From Toxonevra muliebris (Eukaryota > Arthropoda > Insecta > Diptera > Pallopteridae): a stretch of DNA of 64,000 bases. Below, piece by piece: positions 56,057 through 64,000 of this stretch. The notes beneath the pieces were generated by a model. The model saw only the letters and a list, made by a program, of their open reading frames with translations. It did not search any database and was not told the DNA's origin. Location of the stretch: contig OY829326.1 in NCBI GenBank assembly GCA_963691655.1, positions 75,323,235 through 75,387,234 on the forward strand. Direction: 5' to 3'. Position 1 is the stretch's first letter. Each line of letters starts with the position of its first letter. The position numbers and the translations under genes were made by a program.

Positions 56057-58194
56057 TATGAAATTTATTTTTATATATGGTTGTATAAGTCGGATATATT
56101 TAAAAATTTTATACAGTTTTGGATGTTGTTGAAGTTTGGTGTGGAAATTAGTGTTAGCGGTTCATTGTTGCATATTTGCATTCTTGCGTTGTCGAGGTGG
56201 TGGCAGGATGAGAGGAAGTGATCTCTAAGCCGCATTAAAGCTTAAGAACTGTGGCTGTCAAGATCTCGCCATAGTGAGGTGACAGTACATCAACGTCTTT
56301 AGTGATTAGAATTTCCAGAACAGCTTTCCCAGTTTAGGGTTTATAGCTGTAATCACCATTTAGCAGCTGCGAGATATAACCCTCTATAACCTTATTATAC
56401 TCTGGTAATCAGTCACTAGATTTTAGTCTTTGTTTTTGCATGAAGAGGCCCCGGTCTAAAACCGTTAGTCAAATAATTTTTGGACCTCCTGCCACCAATA
56501 ATTTCGATATCATTGCACTTACATCTTTCTGCCTCTGTTTTCTTGGACCTGAAATACTTTTCCTTCTCTTCTCAATTCTTTGTATGCCTTAAGAGCAAGG
56601 TTGCATTATCTCAGAGGCCAGGGTTACCATATTTTTTATCGTTCTCAGTTATTTATTTTTTAAAATACATTTTTTTTATTGAGAAAGAAAAACTTCACCT
56701 TTTTCTTTGGAACTTTAATTTTATTAACGTTTATAGCACACTCAGTTTTTTTTTTATCGACAGTATTCAATTGCAAGTTTATTTATCAAAATCAATATAT
56801 GGTATATATATATAACGATATATAAAAAACGAACGAATAAAACAAAAACAAACAAATAAGAAACCAACATTAAACATAAAAGAAACTTTCAAATATCAAA
56901 GTCATAAGTTGAAAACTAAATATTCTTTTAATTAATTATTAAAAACCACAAAAAAAAAAAAAAATTGTAATTAAAATTTTCAATATCAAAAATAAAGCGT
57001 AAATTTAAATTATATAGTTATTATTAAATTGATTTGAGTGCATAATGGAAAAAAAATTTTATCTAGGACCCAAATCTTGATGTGTTCAACTGAAACCAAA
57101 ATGGACATCAGATATTTTGTTGGAATGATCAGATCACGAATTATTTAATTACATTTAAACTTTATTATCAATTTTAGCCCCGAACACAAAATTTCCAGTC
57201 TGAAATTTTAGTTTGGGTTTAACAAAAACGACGACCGAAGGGACCTTGCATGGGCCACTTCAAACAAAATTTATTAATATTTTTTTTTCTGTGCTGCATA
57301 GCATGGTCAGAGGAAAAAAATGGAATTCAATTGCCTGATTTAGCTATCTAGACTACACGGATGATATTTATAAATTTAACTTCCTTGGAAATAAAAAAAA
57401 TAATTTGTTCGTCTTTTGAAATGCTTATTAGTTAGGTATATGCAATAAAATACATACTATATTTTTTTTACTACTTATTATTATATATGTACCTAGTTGT
57501 AAATTAAATTAACATTAAAATGAAAAATTATTTTGATGTAATTAACAATTAAAGCTATTTAAGTAAAATCAATGTAAATTATTTTTGCTGTTTCGTTTTC
57601 TTTTCGAAGGTCTGCCTGTATGTTTGTATGTGTATAAATTGAAATGTGGTTTCGTGTTAGGGCCATTCGTAGTACGAGCCTCATAATCGTAGTTGTACTT
57701 GTTTGTACTGGTACTCATACTACCGAAATGTAATTATTAACTTGAAAACAGAAGAAATTAAGTGAGTTCGTTTTGAAAACAATTTGGCATTGCGTGTTTG
57801 CTGAAATGCTTCTGCAGCAAAAACGGCCCCCTGAAGTCATGAAGAAAATCCAATTAAGTTTTGGTAGTAGCAAGAAAAAAGTCCTTACTGTCAGTTTAAC
57901 GATTCTACATATTCGCATTTGCGTCAACATTGATTTTATATCTGTGGCATGTTGTATGGTGTTTGTCTTTGTAGCTAGCTATGAACATATTTATTGCATA
58001 CATACATATTGATGCAAGTACCAGTATTTACTCGAACATTTCATTTTTTTTTTAATCTGTCCCTCAAAGGCAACTGAACTGGCTACCGCAAAACCGTCGA
58101 AAAGTTGCGTGCCCATAGGTATTCTGTGTAATTGCGCACCAATTGCCCCTACAAACATACAGAAGGCCTCTCATTGTCAGAAAGAAGCCTACAT

Positions 58195-58240
<46 letters not shown>

Positions 58241-59880
58241 TACTACAAAAATTGCTTAGAAATGCATTTTACGTCAATCTCAAAGAAATCTGATTTTTAA
58301 ATTATTACCAACATGCAATGGTTAAATAGTTTTGTTTTCGTTTGTATTGTATAAAGTAACAGATAATAATAAATACGAAATAAAAAAATAAAAAAAAAAT
58401 CACATCATTGCACGAATACTGTTGAATTTCTTGTTTAAGAAATCAAAACAAAAAGTACCTTAATTTTTTATTGCATTATTTTAGTTTCATATAATAAAGG
58501 ATATTCGGATTGCGACTTCCGTTTTTGCTGTACTAGCAACTGAAGAATTGCATAGTTGTGGCTCAAAGAATTTATCCAAAGTTCCAAGTAATATTCGAAA
58601 TCATATAAAAATTGTGGTTTGACCTGAAAAATTATGTTTTATATGATTTAACGGATGATATTGTCAGTGAAAATAGCAACAAAGTGTGCAGGACACACAG
58701 CCGCCATTTCAGAAATCTCGATCCAGTTATATTTGGCTTCTTTCTTTGATAAATAAACTAGAGTCATTAAAAAATTCAGAACTTTCTGTGGGTTAGATTC
58801 AGTCAAATTACAAGTCAGACGTAATTATACAGTTTTCAATGAAATTATGACTGACGTTTTGACGATAAACACAAAAACAAATTTAATTTTTATTAAAAAA
58901 AAAGAAGAAAATAGTAATTTAAAACATAAATTAATAAATTCATATTTAATCGCACAATGCTTAATGTAATCGTTGCGTAATATTGGATATTGAAATGAAA
59001 TTTTTGCTTAAGAAAGTTATAACTACACCAGCACATCACAGTGTTTTCTACCTTCATTTCATGGTCTGAAGAGTCATGTTTCAGACAAAGTTATCCCTTG
59101 TGTTTATATCAAAATGTTTTGTTTTTATATCAAACTCCTCTCCTTACTCTAATTTTTAGATATTTTTAATAAAATTTACAACAAAAATTTTCATTCTAGA
59201 TTTCGGTATCGGTTGAAAAGTCAATTGTCAATTTCGGTCGGATACTGCATATTTATAACCAAAATTCACGTTCACTCAAATGCGAAATTACTATCATTCA
59301 AATAAATGACTTTCAGTTCAAATTTCAAGACAAAACAGTTAACAATCTATGATAGTTTTTGGAGACTATGAAAATTAAATCTAGAGGTTAATTTTCAAAG
59401 TCATGACTTAAGTTCATGTCAATTTCTTTATTTGAAGTTATATATAAACAGGTTAATGAACAAATGTAGTCATCACAACAACAATGTATATAGTTGGCTA
59501 GATTTTTATGTTTTTCCAGGTCAAACATTACAAAATCTAGTCAAATCTGATTGGAAAATAGTCAAAATGGCACCAGTGGACAGAAAATAATTTCGGGGGG
59601 TTTTAAAAAATATTGTTGTTGCTTGTGCTGTATGATAACACAGTGCGACAGTAAAAAATACCTGGGAAGTGATACTATTTTTCTTGCAGGTCTTGTCGAG
59701 TAAAACAAGAGTCTGTATGTGAAATTTGCCAAACAGTGGGGGTGAGTTGAATGAGTTGAATGGCCAAAAATTTTATTTTTGTAAAAATTTTGTTTTCATA
59801 AAAAGTTTAATAATTTAATCAATTCCACTGCTCTGCATATGTTATGTGATTAAGATGATTCCTAGTGTTTCCGAATGAAT
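56057..59880. other. Sequence right of the BEL element, no gene seen
   Basis: Mostly AT-rich with accidental frames, for example at 56480-56815 and 57715-58012. 57590-58260 is GC-richer and has few repeat traces. No element ends were recognised. Confidence 0.4.
58193..58243 (+). repeat. (ACAACAACATCA)n microsatellite
   Basis: About four 12-bp units of ACAACAACATCA. Confidence 0.9.
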
Positions 59881-59935
59881 TTGGGGTCAAAAACTTACCC
59901 TCACTTCACGTTTTCGGGAAAAAAGGGATTGAAAC
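59881..59935 (+). repeat. Dispersed repeat shared with 19083-19136
   Basis: See 19083. This copy reads TTGGGGTCAAAAACTTACCC and then TTCACGTTTTCGGGAAAAAA. Confidence 0.55.
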
Positions 59936-60680
59936 CCCTGAAAACTGCGTTATTGGCCATTTTTGAAAAATTGTGGAGCTGAACCCTGACGTGCTACAAA
60001 CTTCTCTAAGCCAAATTGTTCGCATGCGTGCTTGGAGCAGGACGTGTGCATATGTCTAGAGGTGCAGGAAAGAAATGTATACAGAACGAATTTTATCTAA
60101 CTTACACCCACGGCCAGACATAATGAGAAGTGCAGCGGCTCGAAATGTTTTAAGGGTCGTTGGTTACACATCTACAACTGTCGAAGGTACTCCGATCGGA
60201 GTATTCGTACTCCTCTCAAATCTGAATCCTCCTGTCATTGGAAAAAATCCTCCTATTTCATATTCTGGAATTTTTTGATTGTATGCAAAATAAATGTAAA
60301 TCAAATTAAATGTATTTTGTTGTACGAAGTGTTCTTAATACAAGTAACTATTGAAAAGTACAAGCTCATTTTGAAATAAATTAATAAATTACGTTGGATG
60401 TTTTTAGATTTCTGGGAAAACCAGTATCTGATTTTCCAAAAATAAAGTATTGCTGATGAATTTTGTTGTGAAATTTTTCATTTAAAGAATGCTTCAAATG
60501 AAAAAATGTTTTCAAAATTGGAAAAATTTTTGCGCCTTTTTCGCAAACAATTCTAGTAAATTAGTTAGTAAAACAAGACCAAACTATTATTCACCAAATT
60601 CATTTATTTTTGGTTATCTTTAAAAACGCGCTCTAAAATACTCATTTTTAATCTACCCTTGCATTACCATTTGATAATGT
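59936..60680. other. AT-rich sequence, nothing recognised
   Basis: A 67-codon frame (60075-60278) has no motif. ACTCCGATCGGAGT at 60190-60203 is a 14-bp palindrome. Confidence 0.4.
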
Positions 60681-60798
60681 ATCAGGACTAGTATCCGACC
60701 GAAACCGACTTTTTCGGCCGAAACCGAAACCGAATTTCGGCCATTTTTCTAATATTCGGCCAAAACCGAAACTTTTTAATATATGTATATGTATATAT

Positions 60799-61049
60799 CT
60801 GTGGTCACAAGGCATAACAGCATAAGTGTGTTTTTATTTTGTATTTTACAGGAGAGCACTTCAAAGGTTCAAGTGCTAAGAGTAATCAGGTTGAGTTGTG
60901 CTATTTTTCCGTCCTAATATCTCGTAAACCACTGAACCGATAGTCATAAAATTCTGACACAATATGAAAACGGATATGAAGATTCAAATTATGATAATAA
61001 CTCGAATTCGACAAAACTCGAGTTGTGTTGTTATTGCTTGTGACCACAG
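60799..61049. mobile_element. 251-bp MITE, nested
   Basis: CTGTGGTCACAAGGCATAACA on the left and, inverted, CTGTGGTCACAAGCAATAACA on the right (19 of 21 match). ATAT flanks both sides (60795-60798 and 61050-61053), but the left flank is itself an AT repeat, so the duplication is uncertain. Confidence 0.7.
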
Positions 61050-61127
61050 ATATGTTAAAAACAAAATTCAAATCATTTTAATTTTTTTTTTTTAATTAAA
61101 CTCAAAAAAAAAAATCCATGTACATTC

Positions 61128-61426
61128 GGGCGTACTAATATTTTTTTTTTTTTTTTAAAGTACGTTGACAGAAAAATTCTATATTCGATTCTGATCAACT
61201 TTGCCGAAGAAAGTATGGCAAAAAAATGGATCCTACCCCCCGTAAAATTCGAAGAAGTTTCAGTACTACGTACTGTAGTTGTTTGGATAAAAATCGATAG
61301 TTACTTTTAATATTACTTTAACTTCTACGAATTTTACGGAGGGTAAGCTCCATTTTTTTGTCATAGAATATGGAACTCTTCTGTCGGTACTCCGAAAAAA
61401 ATTCATCCATACAAATTGGTACGCCC
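61128..61426. mobile_element. 299-bp foldback MITE, nested
   Basis: GGGCGTACTAATAT at 61128 pairs with ATTGGTACGCCC at 61415-61426. The inner arms contain TGACAGAAAAATTC / ... and CCATTTTTTTG, with CCCCCCGTAAAATTCG opposite CGAATTTTACGGAGGG. It is adjacent to, and just outside, the DD37D element's left end. A related arm occurs at 33835-33945. Confidence 0.6.
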
Positions 61427-61555
61427 TAATATACAGGGTGACAATCGTAAAGTGACGCACACATTTCAGCAGTTATTTTCAAAAGGACGTACTTCCATTA
61501 AGTACAATTAAGTGTTAACATTGCTGAATATATAAACATTCATTTGAACCCCACC

Positions 61556-62326
61556 TCATTCAATATAACCTCCTTTAGCCTGCACACATGCCTTCAATGG
61601 ATCCAGAAATCGCAGGACTGTTCGCCGCAGGACTTCCTGATCAATTTCAGTCCAGGCTTTCTCTAATGAATTTGTCAGCGACTCCAGACTGTGGTGTTGA
61701 GATGTACAAGCCTTACTCTCTAAAATACTCCAAATAGAGTAGTCCATTGGATTCAAGTCTGAGGAGTATGGTGGCCATTCTTGAGATGTTATGAATCCAG
61801 AAAAATTGTCTTTTGCCCATGTTTGCGTTAATTTTGCCATGTGGGAAGGTGCAGAATCTTGCTGGAAAGCCCAGTTTTCATTTCCAAATGTATCTTGGGC
61901 CCAGAGAAGAACATGTTCATTTAAAATGCTCCGATAAACAACCTGGTCAATTTTAACACCCTCTTCAACGAATATTAGCGGGGTTCTGGCGGAAACTCCA
62001 GCCCATACCATAACGGAAGCTGGCTTTTGAACTCGGCCAACAGTCCTATTTTGTTCCGATGATGATGTTAGCCACATTCGGTCATTTTGCGCATTGAAAT
62101 GTTGTTCAACCGTGAAAATTTTTTCATCTGTAAACAAGATATTTCCAACATTTTTTAACACGGAGGAGCGTAGCAACGCCTTGCATCTTTGCAGTCGCAA
62201 ATCTTTCTTTTTTTGTGTCAGATCTTGAGCTTTTCGGAGCTTGTACGGCTTAAGATTAAGCTTTGATTTTGCAATGATTCGCACTGTTTCACGGTTTACT
62301 CCCACTTCCTTAGCGATTTTTCTCAT
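61556..62326 (-). CDS. DD37D Tc1/mariner transposase, catalytic part
   Basis: 256 codons from the internal ATG at 62326. The helix-turn-helix IAKEVGVNRETVRIIAK (about 4-20) is followed by the catalytic domain with Asp67 (LFTDEKIF), Asp157 (FQQDSAP) and Asp195 (SDLNPMDYSIW), 37 residues apart. The tail ends AKGGYIE. It would cut the element out at its TIRs and reinsert it at TA. All catalytic residues are present. The protein's N-terminus lies in the frame at 62310-62609, so this ATG is probably not the natural start. Confidence 0.9.
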   Translation of the reverse strand: MRKIAKEVGVNRETVRIIAKSKLNLKPYKLRKAQDLTQKKKDLRLQRCKALLRSSVLKNVGNILFTDEKIFTVEQHFNAQNDRMWLTSSSEQNRTVGRVQKPASVMVWAGVSARTPLIFVEEGVKIDQVVYRSILNEHVLLWAQDTFGNENWAFQQDSAPSHMAKLTQTWAKDNFSGFITSQEWPPYSSDLNPMDYSIWSILESKACTSQHHSLESLTNSLEKAWTEIDQEVLRRTVLRFLDPLKACVQAKGGYIE

Positions 62327-62609
62327 TGAGCGCTTTGGATTTCGCTTGATTTTTTTCTGTTAAACCAGTAGTGGCAACTGTTGAAAATTTTCCCCGGTCT
62401 CTATCTCCAAAACCCCCAGATTCATTATATCGAATAATAGCTCGGTCTACCGTACGACTTGACAAATTTAAAGCCTTTGCAATTTGACGGCTACTATAAT
62501 TTGCCAAATGAAATTTCATAATTTCACGACGAATATTTTCCTTGTCCATTTTTATGGAAATTTCAAAATGTAATAACAAAAATTCAAATGAAATTAAAAG
62601 CAAAGCCAA
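62310..62609 (-). pseudogene. DD37D transposase, N-terminal DNA-binding part (frame-broken)
   Basis: 99 codons. A start at the second Met, MDKENIRREI (62549), fits the family better than the upstream Met. It contains a paired-like helix-turn-helix (SSRQIAKALNLSSRTVDRAI) and ends at a stop in the overlap with 61556-62326. The break is one base in a run of seven T (62350-62356 on the plus strand); removing one would bring both parts into one frame. Confidence 0.85.
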
Positions 62610-63018
62610 TGATGAATGAATTTGCTTTTTAAATTAAAGTAACGGTAAATGGCAAAGCTTGCTGCAGAGTATTGAAATTGAAATTGTCACTTTACAATTG
62701 TCACCCTGTACATACTTATATATGTATATATAAAATAACAAAAATATTATTTTAACAATAAAAAAAATACATATTAAAGGCACTAAAAAAAATACATTTT
62801 GTGGTATAGGTACAAATGAAATGCACGTTTTTATTTTAATATTCAAAATTGAATAACTTTATGTTATATGCTAAAAATAAAAACAGTCCTTTGCGTACTG
62901 AAATGCAATTTACAGTCAAATTTATAAAGTTTCGGTTTCGACCAAATATTCGGCCATATTTTTTGCCGAAACCGAAACATAGCCGAAACCGAATATTTGG
63001 TCGGATACTAATCAGGAC

Positions 63019-63860
63019 TTAGTAGTGGGAAAATGCTTTCTTGATCATTATGAACACATTCCAACATTCTGAATCATACTACGAAATTTGTTTGGTTCAC
63101 ATCCCTGGTAAAAATTTATTTAAAACTTTCTATTATTGTGAAGATTTTTGGTGTTATTTTTTTTTTTTGGAAACATATTTTTTCAACATACTGTTCATAA
63201 GAAACCCATGCTTATTTTTAATCATCTAAAAAGCGTTCAAAATATTACAAGTTTTAAAATCATCAACTTTACATAATAGAGAGCAGACTTATAAGTAAAT
63301 TTGCTTGGTTTAATATAAGTTAAGAGACGTACATTTTGTTAGGAAAAGCGATTCTGATAGAAAATATGAAATCAAAAGAATTTCAGCTGTGTAGGGAGGG
63401 ACCCCCTTGCGCAGCCACTTGTGGTAGAGTAGGCATTTCGAACCCGTCGCAATTTTTCGTCAGTTATCTTTGTGGAAACCAATCTCTGTTGAAAATATCA
63501 CGCACTGCCGGACACTTGATTTTTGTATCCGAAGATTGGTAAGCCTATTTTTTGAGTCCAAATGAATTTTAAAGGGGGAATTTCGAACCATGGGGAATGT
63601 CGAACCATTAGTTTTATCTGCATTATGTGACATTCGATCTATACGAAACTTTTGCCATTGTATTATTTCAGCTTCATCTCATTTTTTCATTAGCAGTCGA
63701 ACCGACGAGACGTATTTTGTGCTGTCTGCGATAATCAACTGATTTTTGAGATTCCAAAAGTGTTTTTGTGTTTTAAAAATTAAATTGCTTTTTCAACATT
63801 TTTGCATAAAACCAAGCAGGTAAATATTTTTCAAATCATTGTGTGTGAAAACATTTTACA
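63019..63860. other. Sequence right of the nested cluster, no gene fixed
   Basis: A 68-codon frame (63336-63542) has no motif, though it ends near a GTAAG donor-like site. At 63563-63605 AAAGGGGGAATTTCGAACC / GGGGAATGTCGAACC looks like the ends of the repeats at 19797 and 46455. Confidence 0.3.
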
Positions 63861-64000
63861 GTCAATATCGAACAAGAGCCAAAAACTTCTGATGAAGACG
63901 TAGATCATGATTCCTGCATCATTTGCGGCAAAAAATTGGCCAAGAAGCAGAACCGAAACAACACGATTCATTGCAACTAGTGCGATCGAGCTGCTCTTTT
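63816..64000 (+). pseudogene. PHD-like zinc-finger coding fragment at the right edge
   Basis: A possible intron of about 47 bp (GTAAAT at 63821 to TTTTACAG before 63869) precedes a frame reading EPKTSDEDVDHDSCIICGKK, then NNTIHCN, a TAG stop and CDRAA at the edge. The spacing CxxC...HC is like a PHD finger. Candidates are a LINE ORF1, a pogo-like transposase C-terminus or a host PHD protein. The stop (in place of a sense codon between HCN and CDR) indicates a broken copy. Cut by the window end. Confidence 0.4.

Larger units (their letters stand above)
61434..62708 (-). mobile_element. Tc1/mariner DD37D (maT-like) transposon, nearly intact, 1275 bp
   Basis: TA duplications at 61432-61433 and 62709-62710. 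TIRs begin CAGGGTGACAATCGTAAAGT on the left and CAGGGTGACAATTGTAAAGT on the right. The transposase fills the centre on the minus strand and has only one break. This is the standard Tc1/mariner structure, with the transposase spacing of the DD37D group. Confidence 0.9.
60689..63010. mobile_element. hAT-like element with ACCGAA blocks, carrying nested insertions
   Basis: The ends TAGTATCCGACCGAAACCGA and, inverted, TAGTATCCGACCAAATATTC lie next to arrays of CCGAAACCGAAAC. The flanks ATCAGGAC (60681-60688 and 63011-63018) are a perfect 8-bp duplication, as made by hAT transposases. The element is 2322 bp as it stands, but three younger elements at 60799-61049, 61128-61426 and 61434-62708 account for most of it. 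The left terminus is shared with 26313. Confidence 0.75.

Noticed and set aside
1..64000. CRISPR arrays, bacterial operons, rRNA genes
   Set aside because: No regularly spaced repeats with unique spacers, no ribosomal RNA sequence and no compact gene clusters; the window is clearly an insect nuclear sequence.

Overview
This is a piece of an insect nuclear genome, most likely a higher fly (Diptera: Brachycera) and plausibly a tephritid fruit fly. The sequence is AT-rich and carries long introns, CATA/CATG microsatellites, tRNA-derived SINEs, an insect-type BEL/Pao retrotransposon and many Tc1/mariner, hAT, piggyBac and Transib relics. The species call is an inference. There are no operons, CRISPR arrays or bacterial features.

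Host gene. Only one cellular gene can be supported. Two minus-strand coding exons lie 15.1 kb apart, at 25212-25464 and 9871-10083. Both splice sites are phase 1 and the frames join. The second exon encodes the start of a partial paired (Pax) domain of the type found in Drosophila eyegone and twin of eyegone. The first exon holds the probable start codon. The next coding exon lies off the left edge. So 1-9870 is intron 2 and 10084-25211 is intron 1. Everything right of about 25.5 kb is upstream of the start codon: 5' UTR, promoter, upstream introns or intergenic DNA.

Left intron (1-9.9 kb). It holds a tRNA-derived SINE, Tc1-type transposase relics, two foldback elements and a Transib (RAG1-like) transposase fragment cut by a hAT-like element with an 8-bp target duplication.

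Intron 1 (10.1-25.2 kb). It holds a perfect 959-bp tandem duplication, LINE and Tc1 fragments, a MITE with TAA duplications, a piggyBac-like MITE with TTAA ends, one hAT-like element nested in another, and a run of 20 G.

Upstream region (25.5-49.8 kb). Blocks of low-repeat sequence with GAGA-like and CAG/CAA repeats (about 28.8-30.0, 35.0-36.6, 43.2-43.7 and 47.9-48.4 kb) alternate with relics: a hAT-like element at 32.1 kb, a degenerate minisatellite with a 166-bp internal duplication at 37 kb, a DD37E mariner-like relic at 40.2 kb, and a long foldback at 41.7 kb.

49.9-56.1 kb. A full-length BEL/Pao LTR retrotransposon on the minus strand has LTRs that look identical, a GTTAT target duplication, a tRNA-Tyr-type primer site and a polypurine tract. 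Its long reading frames are open except for one frame change between RNase H and integrase.

60.7-63.0 kb. A hAT-like element with 8-bp duplications contains three later insertions, including a nearly intact DD37D Tc1/mariner element. The right edge enters a short PHD-like coding fragment.

No wholly new system can be claimed. The most informative signals are the nested insertions with readable target duplications, the young BEL element, and the fact that the single breaks in the two youngest elements both fall at short A/T homopolymers.
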